Shown here: piece by piece, positions 35,245-43,944 of the stretch
Layout: each line of letters begins with the position of its first letter
Position numbering within the stretch: the stretch's first letter is position 1
DNA from: an uncultured Candidatus Binatia bacterium
GTDB taxonomy: Bacteria > Desulfobacterota > Binatia > UBA9968 > JAJDTQ01
DNA length: 64,000 bases
NCBI GenBank assembly: GCA_958295985.1
Contig: OY282432.1
Span: 1,921,282-1,985,281, forward strand
Direction of reading: 5' to 3'
Position numbers and translations under genes: made by a program
Notes under the pieces: generated by a model
Seen by the model: the letters and a program-made list of their open reading frames with translations, nothing else
What the model was told of the DNA's origin: nothing
The model's database searches: none

Positions 35245-36834
35245 ATGACACAAGCCCAGATCATCGAACCTGCTGAGCTGGCCACTTCCGAGCAACGACA
35301 CTGGTTGGAAGGCTACGGCCAAGCCGTTGTACATCTTGCCTGGCTCCGAGACTACCAAGTCCGACATCTGCTGTTCGGCATGGTGGAGCTGCGGCCCCTG
35401 GAACTTCCGGCCGCCGACAGTTCCCATGAACAACGCCATCGAGCTGCGAGCAAAGGCGGGCTATATCTGTACTATCGACGTTTCGCCATGCCAGTTGAAG
35501 AGGCGATCGCTTGGTATGAAGCTGCCATTGAAGGCAACTTGGCACTGCCAGCTAGCGACGACAACCCCCCTCAGTCTAGCCGAACAATGCAGGGTGGCCC
35601 CTTTTGCACGTTGCCCGCTTGGCCACGACTGGTTGTATCGAATAAGCTCGACTTCGCCCCCGACTGGATGCAGGGGTCGCGGGCCCACTTCCTGCACACC
35701 AAGTGTAGCCTGAGCCAGCATGAACTTCTGCGCAAACCGGAGAACAGCGCTCAGCTAAAGCGGTGGCTTCATTTCGACCTTGTCGACCTCTATCAGGACT
35801 ATCTCGGTGCGATATGTTTGATCGCTCCCAATCCGTTGTTCCGATCCATCAAGAAGTCGCACTTGGACGAGCCTCGTGGCGGATCTGTCGAAACGGTAGC
35901 CTACAAACTCGTCGCCCGCGCCAACCAAAGCCTGAACGGCACCCGCCTGGAAATCGTAAACGAGAACATGCTTGGGCGTCTGACGCCCGTTGCGGCGGTC
36001 TTCAGCGACGATACCGCCATCAAGGTCTTCGAGTTTGCGGAGGAATTTGATCGGGAAGGACGGACGGTTACCCACCCACGCCACGGCTTGCTTTGCTGGA
36101 ATGAACCAGCGCCGCTCATCCGAGCCATCCAACTTGATCTTGCAGTAGAGAGTCTGCGTAAATCCATCGAAGTCCCGGCGCGCGGCAAGCGCCGCCCTCG
36201 CTCTGAGTACGAGGTCTCGGAGTACCAACAAGAGAGCAGCACTGTCATCGGTACGGAATTGGATGACTCGGCAATTCAGATCCAAATTGCTGAAGCACAG
36301 CACCGGCGCGCACGCAGACAGAAGGGCGCTAGCCAGCGCTGGTTTCACGACAAACCCGAAGACGCAGCCAAGTTCATACGAGACACGATCGGCAGTGCTC
36401 GGCGAAAAGTGATGATTGCCGATCCGTATTTCGCGGACCGCGGACTACTCGCCTTTGGACACGCCATTCGGTCGCCGGACGCTAGGCTGAAAGTCTTGAC
36501 CTCCGCAGCATATCTGAAAAACGGCGTGGGTTCTCAAGTTCAAAAGGTGCTCGATCAAACCTTCCAGACCTATCCTTTGACGCCCAAGGTACGTCTATTG
36601 TTGGGCGACCCCCCGCTGCTGCACGACCGGTTCCTTGTGGTCGACGACGAAGTGTGGCTTTCGGGGAACTCCTTTAATACGATAGGCGAGCGAGCGGGAA
36701 TGGTTGTTCGTCTACCTGACCCTGAGCCAGTTATTGCGCACCTGAAGCGCCTTTGGAAAGAAGCTACTTCGCTAGATGCTTGGCTCAAGAAGCAATCCAG
36801 CAATAGTCAAACACGGCCGGGCCCTCCGAGTTAA
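35245..36834 (+). CDS. Phospholipase D-like domain protein, cassette gene 1
   Basis: 529 residues from ATG 35245 (MTQAQIIEPAELATSEQ); the open frame starts earlier but is non-coding in character. Residues ~1-400 are a domain with blocks LKRWLHFDLVDLYQDYL and LIAPNPLFRSIKKS; it may belong to the family called VPA1262 N-terminal domain, a suggestion from memory that needs a profile search. Residues ~385-529 are PLD-like: VMIADPYFADRGLLAFG, then LLHDRFLVVDDEVWLSGNSFN, where H-D-R-F replaces the usual HxK and S-G-N-S-F-N follows. Such single-motif PLD proteins act as nucleases when dimeric. The first of three tightly spaced genes, with lower GC than the chromosome. A defence or conflict role is inferred. 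Confidence 0.75.
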   Translation: MTQAQIIEPAELATSEQRHWLEGYGQAVVHLAWLRDYQVRHLLFGMVELRPLELPAADSSHEQRHRAASKGGLYLYYRRFAMPVEEAIAWYEAAIEGNLALPASDDNPPQSSRTMQGGPFCTLPAWPRLVVSNKLDFAPDWMQGSRAHFLHTKCSLSQHELLRKPENSAQLKRWLHFDLVDLYQDYLGAICLIAPNPLFRSIKKSHLDEPRGGSVETVAYKLVARANQSLNGTRLEIVNENMLGRLTPVAAVFSDDTAIKVFEFAEEFDREGRTVTHPRHGLLCWNEPAPLIRAIQLDLAVESLRKSIEVPARGKRRPRSEYEVSEYQQESSTVIGTELDDSAIQIQIAEAQHRRARRQKGASQRWFHDKPEDAAKFIRDTIGSARRKVMIADPYFADRGLLAFGHAIRSPDARLKVLTSAAYLKNGVGSQVQKVLDQTFQTYPLTPKVRLLLGDPPLLHDRFLVVDDEVWLSGNSFNTIGERAGMVVRLPDPEPVIAHLKRLWKEATSLDAWLKKQSSNSQTRPGPPS

Positions 36835-36848
36835 ACCATGGTGATCTC

Positions 36849-37460
36849 ATGTCCAGCCGTCTAACTCCCAGGAAGACCGCCGACGACCAGCGAATTCAGC
36901 CGGCACCGTCGCCGCTAACTGCACCGCCGGCCTTGCTCTGGCCGTCCGTCGGTAATGACGGAATGAGCGTGGACGGTGTGCGCTTTCCTGATAAGGAGCA
37001 CATCTATTGGCGGCGATGTCTATTGAGGACATCACCCATGACGTTGCCGGCCTTTGCGCAGGCCGTTGCAACCGCCCACCTCCGGCTGCTCATAATGGAC
37101 AACTACTTTGACGAGACAGGCATGAGTTCGCTGCGGCTTGCTTTCGAGGGGAGCCAAGCATCCGATGTGCGTCTACTTACAGGTATTGTGGACGATCGGG
37201 AGAAAATGCGTAGCGACTTGGAAAAGCGCATCAATTTGCACCGAAACGACCAAGGATCGGTGAATGTCCAGTGGCGCAAGTTGGACGGGAATTCTTATCC
37301 GTTCTTGCATGATCGCTTTGCCGTGGTTGACGATGCTCTGTGGCACTTCGGGGCTACGGTCGGTGGAGGTCACCCGGGCCTGAATGCGGCCAGTGGGCCT
37401 TGGCCGGCCGAGGAAACAAGGGCTGTGGATTTTTTCCAAGAGTGCTGGAGAATGAGATGA
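36849..37460 (+). CDS. Small phospholipase D-like protein, cassette gene 2
   Basis: 203 residues, 14 bases after gene 1. It carries only a PLD-like core: RLLIMDNYFDETGMSSLRLAF, a middle strand VRLLTGIVDDRE, then FLHDRFAVVDDALWHFGATV, repeating the HDRF-x-VVDD-x-x-W pattern of gene 1 but with G-A-T-V in place of G-N-S-F. The two are therefore related yet not equivalent, and may pair as a heterodimer, one lobe possibly inactive. Its stop overlaps the start of gene 3 (ATGA). Family unnamed as far as I can tell. Confidence 0.72.
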   Translation: MSSRLTPRKTADDQRIQPAPSPLTAPPALLWPSVGNDGMSVDGVRFPDKEHIYWRRCLLRTSPMTLPAFAQAVATAHLRLLIMDNYFDETGMSSLRLAFEGSQASDVRLLTGIVDDREKMRSDLEKRINLHRNDQGSVNVQWRKLDGNSYPFLHDRFAVVDDALWHFGATVGGGHPGLNAASGPWPAEETRAVDFFQECWRMR

Positions 37461-39583
37461 TGGGTAAGTTCCAGCTTGATCGTCTCGACAACGATCCCGT
37501 TCGTCAGCGACGAGAGAGTGCCCGGACCCAAGCGCACGACATCTTTGATGTTGACCGCACGGTACGCGACTTGGCGACTTGGTTTCAAAAGGCCGTTTTG
37601 GAACGCGGGGGCGTCGCCTCGCTTGAACGCCTTTTGACCGCCGACCTCTTGGCACACTCAGTGTCCGCCGCAGCTCCCACGGGAGGAACGTCGGCTGGCG
37701 TGGACGATCCCGTTCTTCATGCTCGCCTGACAGAGGCTGTCACGGCACTTCTCCGAAACGAACCCCATGAGTTGAAAGATGTTGCTGCGATACTATACGG
37801 AAGGGCTGTCGCGTTGGTACTGGTCCGTGAATTCGAGGACCGAGAAGCGGTTGACGAGTCGCTCGCGATGTACCTGCTGTCCTTAGGTGGCGCCGACGAT
37901 CTTGCATACGTTGATCTAGCGTACGTTGAGTTTGTGGCATCGTTCGCAGAAGCGATCCCCACGCATCGCCGAGCGCACACAGCTTGTCTGCGGTGGCTGG
38001 AAAGGCGCGTCGCTCGCATCAATGACTGTCCTGGCGAGGGTGCGTATGCGCGCGAACGAGAAGCATTTGATCGCTTTGTTCAAGAGTGGTGTCAGCATCC
38101 CTCGTTGAGCCGCCTTTGGCGCGATGCGGCGGGCGACAATTTCTTGGTGAACTTCGACGGTTTGGACATGATGGCTCCGGTCTTGATGGCTCCGGTCTTG
38201 ATGGCAGATCCGGCCGGTGCTCTGTCGCGGCTGGACGAGATCCGATTTCCACAACCTTTAGAACAAATCTTGCGGTATGCGTCGATTCGGAACGACTCCG
38301 GCCTACTGGCGAAGCTTCTACGCTCCGCGCCATCATGTGTTCGCGAGGAAGACGAGAAGGACTGGAACGGCAGCCTGTTGGCGGTGCTTGTGCTCAAGGT
38401 GGTCGACGAACGCTGCGGTAGCTGGTGGCGTGAGTGGTGCAGGCAGGAGGCCACGGCTGATAGCGATGTAGCGAGCACGGCGCTGTCGTCTTGGATAGCC
38501 GATCTGGCCAGAATTGTAATGGACAGAAAAGACGGAGCCTTCCTGGGCACTCAGTGGTTGTTCCTGAAGGCGATAGACGAACGAATGGAGCGCGGCCCGC
38601 GCACACCTGACGTCCTCGCTCAGACGAGCATGATCGATTGGATCGGCGCTGGCCTCGCCAAGGCCGGGCTAACCGGGTCCAAGATCGCCGGATATGTGGA
38701 TTTCCAAAGTAGCACGGACCGCAACAAGCTGAGCGAACCATCGTCGCCCCCCGGCAATGATGATAGGTCGCACCGCCTTTCGGCGCTCGCCATGATGGCG
38801 ATGACCGACTGCATAATTGGCGACGATCAGGTAAGAGCGCCGGACGTTCTTAAATGGCTGGATGATCTTCTCGCTGCCCGCGACCAGGGATTCAAAGAAG
38901 AGGCCTTTATGGATGTGCGCACTACCGGTTTCCCTGCTTCTTGCGTGGGTTACTTGCTGGCAAACGTAGAGGATCCGGCCGAACGGTGGAAGCAATCCTG
39001 GCGCCTTCTTGCCGAACAGAGGCGTACAGTCCAACACTGGCGACAGACCAATGACTCGGAGGGCATGGCTCCATCTCTGTTCCTGGTCGTCTCGGGAATC
39101 GCCGCGCTGGACTGGTTGTGCTCGAAGACGAACGCTCGCCGGGCTGATCCCGGGGAGTTGTGGCGAGTGTTGTTCGACGCTGTTCGGGAGTGCTGGCTGA
39201 CGGTTCAAGTTACCAACCTGTCCGAGCGTATGGAGGACAACATCCAACGATTGTTCGCTCGGCATTTGATGGTATTCGACGGCCCCAACGCGAAAGAAAC
39301 ACCGGGGCAGAATTCACCCTATAGCGAACTCTTGGCCAATGATCTCAACGCACTAGGCGGCGACGACGTGCTCGTGGCCGCCTGTTGCGAACTCGCGTAC
39401 CGCAATGGAACAGCGCCCTCCGTGTTGCATCAGACGTTGCAGCATGACGAGGGTAGGGGCTATGCGCTGCTTGGCCAGTTCGTACAATGGCAAGAAGTTG
39501 AACGCAACGCCAAGAAGACCACGGGCTTAATGAGGGCGGTAAGCGATATACTTAAGGCAGTTGACGCGGCCGCACGAGAGTGA
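37457..39583 (+). CDS. Unrecognised 708-aa protein, cassette gene 3
   Basis: 708 residues; ATG 37457 overlaps the stop of gene 2 and has GGAG at good spacing. Almost entirely helical, no signal peptide, no clear membrane segment, no nucleotide-binding or catalytic motif that I can name. Trp- and Arg-rich blocks (SWWREWCRQEA, WKQSWRLLAEQRR) recur. Two 15-base in-frame tandem duplications occur: DLAYV twice (37898-37927) and MAPVL twice (38171-38200). Translational coupling to the PLD genes suggests one complex; a scaffold or sensor role is only a guess. Codon use is less GC-biased than in the flanking chromosome. Confidence 0.7.
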   Translation: MMGKFQLDRLDNDPVRQRRESARTQAHDIFDVDRTVRDLATWFQKAVLERGGVASLERLLTADLLAHSVSAAAPTGGTSAGVDDPVLHARLTEAVTALLRNEPHELKDVAAILYGRAVALVLVREFEDREAVDESLAMYLLSLGGADDLAYVDLAYVEFVASFAEAIPTHRRAHTACLRWLERRVARINDCPGEGAYAREREAFDRFVQEWCQHPSLSRLWRDAAGDNFLVNFDGLDMMAPVLMAPVLMADPAGALSRLDEIRFPQPLEQILRYASIRNDSGLLAKLLRSAPSCVREEDEKDWNGSLLAVLVLKVVDERCGSWWREWCRQEATADSDVASTALSSWIADLARIVMDRKDGAFLGTQWLFLKAIDERMERGPRTPDVLAQTSMIDWIGAGLAKAGLTGSKIAGYVDFQSSTDRNKLSEPSSPPGNDDRSHRLSALAMMAMTDCIIGDDQVRAPDVLKWLDDLLAARDQGFKEEAFMDVRTTGFPASCVGYLLANVEDPAERWKQSWRLLAEQRRTVQHWRQTNDSEGMAPSLFLVVSGIAALDWLCSKTNARRADPGELWRVLFDAVRECWLTVQVTNLSERMEDNIQRLFARHLMVFDGPNAKETPGQNSPYSELLANDLNALGGDDVLVAACCELAYRNGTAPSVLHQTLQHDEGRGYALLGQFVQWQEVERNAKKTTGLMRAVSDILKAVDAAARE

Positions 39584-39955
39584 CCTTACGGTGAAGTTCC
39601 CCACATCGCCCACCCAGAGGAAGAACAGACCGTCGCCAGGCGACATGCTTATCGGCACAAGCCGTAGTCCGGCATTGCATCAGGTGTATCGCGCTCTGGA
39701 GCACAGAAGCGCAAGAAACGCTTATCGGAACATGCGGGCGATGCGAGAGTGTCCACCAGATACCCAAGGCTTCGTCGACACGTTCGGACCCGCCGCACCC
39801 CCGGCCTCACTGGAGAACACTATGGGTGGTATGACGGATCCGGTCCGAAGCGGCTTGGGCAGTGTTCGGCGGCCCGGTGGACGGCGTTGGGCGGGAGCGC
39901 GGCAGCGACGGTCTGTGCGGGCTGCGCCGGCGGGCAACGGAGCATCGCCCATGCG
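39584..39955. other. Non-coding junction at the island's right side
   Basis: No supported gene, RNA or repeat. Several frames are open here by chance; none carries recognisable sequence. GC rises along it towards the chromosomal level. Confidence 0.4.
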
Positions 39956-40477
39956 TATCCCCACCCGTCCGTACCCCCCCCCGACGGCACTCACTATGTC
40001 GCCGATGAAGCCATCACCACCCGGCTCACTCTCCCCGAACTCCACAGTGGCAACACCACCAAGATGAAGTTCGACGTCGGCGACCCGGAGCGCCAAGCGG
40101 CCAGCACCACTGGCTACGTCTACCGCCTCACGCAGGTTAACTTCTCCTACACCGTCACCGCGGACGACATCGACACCGACGGCATCGGCATTCCGACCAA
40201 CGCCATCGTCGCCTCCGGCAGTAGCTGGCTCACCGCCGGCTCCGCATTCATCAACCTCAACAACAGTGCGCTCACCAACCAGTCTGCGCACAAGGTCATC
40301 GGCAGCCCCGCGTACCTCTCCGCCACTAACCTCGCGACGCTCACCGAGGCTAATCTGAACGGCGCCACCTTCTCAAGCGGCGTCACGGCATTGAGCTTCG
40401 TGCTCGTCACGACGATACCGAACGTCTCCATCTCCCGCCCGATGCAGAACTGCCCTTGGCCGGTTCTCACCCTATGA
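39956..40477 (+). pseudogene. Stranded fragment of a repeat-rich surface protein
   Basis: About 170 codons without a credible start. The reading TTKMKFDVGDPERQAAST, VNFSYTVTADDIDTDGIGI, then SSWLTAGSAFINLNNSALTN and SAHKV follows the pattern of a beta-sandwich repeat found many times over in large bacterial surface proteins (F-Y-T-V-x-x-x-D-x-D-x-D-G-I ... H-K-V). The next part, SATNLATLTEANLNGATF and SSGVTALSFVLVTTIPNVSI, matches a second repeat type from such proteins. Only one copy of each remains. Probably debris of a much longer gene cut by island insertion or deletion. Confidence 0.55.
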
Positions 40478-40730
40478 CGAGCGACTCCCCCCGCACGCCT
40501 ACCTCTCAGATCGGCCGATTTAAGAGGCGCTCTCTACGTACAAATGACGGAGGGACGCGGGGACGATCGGCGGGTGTGAAGCAGCCTTGGGGTTACACCG
40601 TCGCGCGCGACAAAACGTGTTGCACAATCGCCCCCGTTTCAATATGCTGCTTTGCGCGAGTCGCGGGCTGCCGGGAAAGCCGGGTCCGCGCCGTTTATGT
40701 CCACGCGTTGCGACGAAGGAGGACCTGGCT

Positions 40731-42431
40731 ATGGAATATGATCTGCTGATTCGCGGCGGCCGCGTTGCCGACGGTTCCGGACTGCCGTCCCACACCGCGG
40801 ATGTCGGCGTGAAGGATGGCAAGATCGCCGAGGTGGGCCGTCTCAAGGGGTCGGCGAGCCGGACCATCGACGCCGCCGGCCTGGTGGTGTCTCCGGGGTT
40901 CATCGACCACCACACCCACATGGATGCGCAGATCCTCTGGGATCCCTACGGCACGTCGGAGCCCCAGCACGGCATCACCTCCGTCGTCATGGGAAACTGC
41001 GGTCTGGCGCTGGCGCCCGTGGACGACGGCGGCGAGGACGCCCTGGTCAAGAGCTTCGTGCGGGTGGAGGCCATTCCCCGCTTCGCCCTGGAGAAGGGAG
41101 TGACCTGGCGCTGGCACACCTACGGCGAATATCTCGACGCCCTGGAGGGAAGACTCGGCATCAACGCCGGCGGTCTGGTGGGCCACATCGCCGTGCGCCA
41201 GAACGTCATGGGCGAGGATTCGGTGGAGCGAACGGCCACCGCGAGCGAGGTGCAGAAGATGAAGGGCCTGGTACGGGACGCCATGGATGCGGGCGCCCTC
41301 GGGTTCTCCACCAACCGCAACGAGCGGCACATGAGGGAAGACGGCAAGCCGGTGGCCAGCCGGCTGGCGGACGACGGCGAGCTGTTCGCCTTGTGCGACG
41401 TGCTCGGCGAACTCAACAGCGGCATCGTCGAGACCATCCTCGGCCGTAACAAGATGGAGCACTTCGACTACTACCACGATCTGGCGCGCCGGACCCAGCG
41501 GCCGATCATCTGGCAGAGCGTTCACCATCGATGGGCCGAGCCGACGCTTTGGCAGCAACAGTTGGACGCGGTGTCGCGGATCTTCCGCGACGGCTACCGC
41601 GCGTACGGCCTGACCCAGACGGTCCCCCTCGTCCGTCACTTCAACCTGCAGAACGCCCAGCTCTTCGATGAGTTCCCCAACTGGAAGAACATCATGTTCC
41701 TGCCGGTGGAGGTGCGCCGGCAGGCTTTTTCCGACCCGGCCACGCGCGAGAAGCTGCGCGAGGATCTGGCGACGAAGCGCATGACCAATTTTCACAGGCG
41801 CTGGGATATCGTGCAGGTGGAAAAGGTCGTGAAGGACGAGAACAAGCGCTACGAAGGCAAGAGCGTGGCGGAAATGGCGGCCATGCGGAACCAGGAACCG
41901 CTGGATGCCTTCCTCGATCTCTCGTTGGACGAGGGGCTGTTGACCACCTTCCAGAACGCCAACACGGGCGGGGATGCCGAGGCCATGGGAGAGATCCTGC
42001 GCAGCCCCTACGTGTTGGTGGGTACTTCGGATGCCGGCGCCCACGTATTGTACGGCGCCGACTTCGGTTACGGCACGACGCTGCTGGGTCTGTGGGTGCG
42101 CGAGCGGGGTCTGATGACGCTGGAAGAAGCGGTCCACAAGCTCACCTTCCACGTTGCCTCGGTCTATGGACTCGAGGGCAGGGGGCTGATCCGGCCCGGG
42201 TACGCCGCGGACCTGACGCTGTTCGACCCCGAGACCGTTCGGGCGCACGAACCCGAGTGGGCGGCGGACTACCCGGCCGGAACCAAAAGGCTGATCCAGC
42301 GATCCGACGGCATTCACTACACCATCGTGAACGGCGGCGTGATCTACGAAGACGGCCGTTTGAGCGGAGACCTGCCGGGCCAGGTGTTGCGCGGCTCCGC
42401 CTACGCCCCAAGCCGCGCGGCCGCCGCGTAG
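40731..42431 (+). CDS. N-acyl-D-amino-acid deacylase-type amidohydrolase
   Basis: 566 residues of the amidohydrolase superfamily, D-aminoacylase branch, which removes acyl groups from N-acyl-D-amino acids or related amides. ATG 40731 has GGAGGA upstream; the longer frame is not conserved. Metal ligands: FIDHHTHMDAQILWDP near residues 60-75, SVVMGNCGLALAP with the Cys ligand typical of this branch, and GTSDAGAHV near 430 with the catalytic Asp. GRGLIRPGYAADLTLFDP closes the second beta-sandwich. A weak promoter-like pair lies at about 40620-40648. No related catabolic gene is adjacent. Confidence 0.9.
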   Translation: MEYDLLIRGGRVADGSGLPSHTADVGVKDGKIAEVGRLKGSASRTIDAAGLVVSPGFIDHHTHMDAQILWDPYGTSEPQHGITSVVMGNCGLALAPVDDGGEDALVKSFVRVEAIPRFALEKGVTWRWHTYGEYLDALEGRLGINAGGLVGHIAVRQNVMGEDSVERTATASEVQKMKGLVRDAMDAGALGFSTNRNERHMREDGKPVASRLADDGELFALCDVLGELNSGIVETILGRNKMEHFDYYHDLARRTQRPIIWQSVHHRWAEPTLWQQQLDAVSRIFRDGYRAYGLTQTVPLVRHFNLQNAQLFDEFPNWKNIMFLPVEVRRQAFSDPATREKLREDLATKRMTNFHRRWDIVQVEKVVKDENKRYEGKSVAEMAAMRNQEPLDAFLDLSLDEGLLTTFQNANTGGDAEAMGEILRSPYVLVGTSDAGAHVLYGADFGYGTTLLGLWVRERGLMTLEEAVHKLTFHVASVYGLEGRGLIRPGYAADLTLFDPETVRAHEPEWAADYPAGTKRLIQRSDGIHYTIVNGGVIYEDGRLSGDLPGQVLRGSAYAPSRAAAA

Positions 42432-42542
42432 GAGCCTGTCCGAGTAAAGCGGGAATCTAGTGCGGGGCAAGGGTGAGGTGCAGGGTCGGGTTTCGGACCC
42501 GCCCGTGCCCCGTCTGTCCCCGGGTCGATTTCAGGAGGCCGT

Positions 42543-42860
42543 GTGGGCGTGACATACATTCCGGTGGCGCAAACTGGTGAACTGGAGCCCGGTCAAAGGA
42601 AGGCCGTCGACCTGAGCGGGCGGTCCGTCGTCCTGACCCGTGGGGACAACGGCTACTTCGCGTTCTCCCGCTATTGCCCGCATGAGAACGCGGACCTCAT
42701 GAACGGTCCCATCGTGGCGGGAAAGGTCCGTTGCGACAACCACGGGTATTGCTTCGATCTCGATACCGGAGAATGCGTGTTGCCCAGAGGCGGTGACCCG
42801 CTGACGGTTCTTCCGGTGGAGGAGAGAGGGGAGGAGATCTGTATTCGCCTCGAGTGGTAA
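42543..42860 (+). CDS. Small Rieske-type [2Fe-2S] protein
   Basis: 105-residue ferredoxin-like Rieske protein. GTG 42543 follows TCAGGAGG. The cluster ligands are C-P-H in YCPHENADLMNG and C-D-N-H in VRCDNHGYCFDLDTGEC; the pattern resembles NirD-like/aromatic-dioxygenase ferredoxins. No signal peptide, so cytoplasmic. Its 3' end lies next to, and its frame region overlaps, the open frame of the ferrochelatase, which has no ordinary start codon. Could supply electrons to an oxygenase or reductase elsewhere. Confidence 0.9.
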   Translation: MGVTYIPVAQTGELEPGQRKAVDLSGRSVVLTRGDNGYFAFSRYCPHENADLMNGPIVAGKVRCDNHGYCFDLDTGECVLPRGGDPLTVLPVEERGEEICIRLEW

Positions 42861-42885
42861 TCCCGCGGAACCGCGGCGGAAGCGG

Positions 42886-43791
42886 TATGACGCGGTCCTC
42901 CTGATTGCGTTCGGCGGACCCGAAAGCCCGGACGAAATCCGGCCCTTTCTCGAGCGTGTGACCGCCGGACGGGGTATCCCTCCCGCGCGTCTCGAAGCGG
43001 TGGCGCATCACTACGAGCTCATCGGCGGCCGTTCCCCGTTCAACGAGCTCACGCGCGGACAGGCCGATGCGTTGCGAAGCAGGCTGGCCCGTGACGGAGT
43101 CGCCATCCCCGTTTACGTGGGTCTGCGAAACTCGCGCCCGTTTCTGGACGAAACCCTGGTGGAACTTGCAGCGGATGGTCGCCGGCGCGTGCTGGGGATC
43201 ATTCTCTCGGCCTTCCGGACCGAGGCGTCCTGGGGCCGGTACATCAGCGGGGTCGAAGCCGCCCGCGAGGCCGTCGCGGGCAGGGCGCCGGCGGTGGACT
43301 ACGCCGAGACCTGGTCGCATCGCCCCCTGTTCATCCAGGCAGTGGCGGAGCGCGTGGCCGCCACCGTCGAGCGGATGCCGCGGGCGTCTCGGGACGCCCC
43401 GCTGGTCTTCACCGCCCACAGCATTCCACGGTCCATGGCGGAGGACTCACCCTACGCGGATCAGTTTCGGAACGCGTCGCAAAGGGTGGCCGAACGGCTG
43501 GGGCGGAGCAACTGGTCCCTGGCCTACCAGAGCCGCAGCGGCAACCCACGGGATCCCTGGCTCGAGCCCGACGTGAACGAAAGGATCGAGCAGTTGGCGG
43601 GCGCCGGCGAAAAAGCGGTCATCGTGGTGCCCGTCGGTTTCGTTTCCGACCACGTGGAGGTTCTCTACGATCTCGATGTCGAGGCCCGGCAGCGGGCGCG
43701 CGGGTTGGGAATGCATTTTTACCGGGCGCCTGCCGTGAACGACCACCCCCTGTTCATCCAGATGCTGGCGGACCTCGTTTCAGGGGCCTGA
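42886..43791 (+). CDS. hemH: Ferrochelatase, start codon not evident
   Basis: Inserts iron into (copro)porphyrin. About 302 conserved residues: GGPESPDEIRPFLERV, GGRSPFNELTRGQADAL, GIILSAFRTEASWGRYI, FTAHSIPRSM with the catalytic His, YQSRSGNPRDPWLEPDV, and PVGFVSDHVEVLYDLD with the catalytic Glu. The first beta strand (YDAVLLIAFGG) begins at about 42886, yet between the in-frame stop at 42802 and that point there is no ATG, GTG or TTG. The first usable codons are CTG 42901 or GTG 42958, both of which cut into conserved sequence. Coordinates mark the first conserved codon, not a proven start. The possibilities are a rare start codon, a frameshift from the Rieske frame, or a sequence error. 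Confidence 0.85.
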   Translation, partial: YDAVLLIAFGGPESPDEIRPFLERVTAGRGIPPARLEAVAHHYELIGGRSPFNELTRGQADALRSRLARDGVAIPVYVGLRNSRPFLDETLVELAADGRRRVLGIILSAFRTEASWGRYISGVEAAREAVAGRAPAVDYAETWSHRPLFIQAVAERVAATVERMPRASRDAPLVFTAHSIPRSMAEDSPYADQFRNASQRVAERLGRSNWSLAYQSRSGNPRDPWLEPDVNERIEQLAGAGEKAVIVVPVGFVSDHVEVLYDLDVEARQRARGLGMHFYRAPAVNDHPLFIQMLADLVSGA

Positions 43792-43821
43792 TCGCCCGGT
43801 CATTTTCGTTTTCCGGCCGTG

Positions 43822-43850
43822 TTGACCGCGGCGGGTCCCGTCTATAGGAT
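43822..43850 (+). promoter_or_regulatory. Promoter-like element before the 43945 gene
   Basis: TTGACC (43822-43827), 17 bases, TAGGAT (43845-43850), with TATAGG overlapping it; about 95 bases before the start codon and just past the hemH stop. Prediction only. Confidence 0.4.
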
Positions 43851-43944
43851 TGCCGGTGTGGCATCCTGCGCGCCTTGTCGTGCGGGTCAACGGGATCGGA
43901 CACGCGGGGTCCGGCTGACGACCGTAGTGCAGAGAGGAGGGATC

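Noticed and set aside
40620-40648. Promoter TTGCAC/TATGCT before the amidohydrolase
   Set aside because: Only three of six bases match in the -35 box; not strong enough to list as a feature.
40695-42470. A 591-codon minus-strand frame
   Set aside because: Antisense to the amidohydrolase, which has full motifs; the mirror has none.
42958-43791. GTG 42958 as the ferrochelatase start
   Set aside because: It would remove the first beta strand and the GGPESPDE loop, which are clearly conserved in the same frame upstream.
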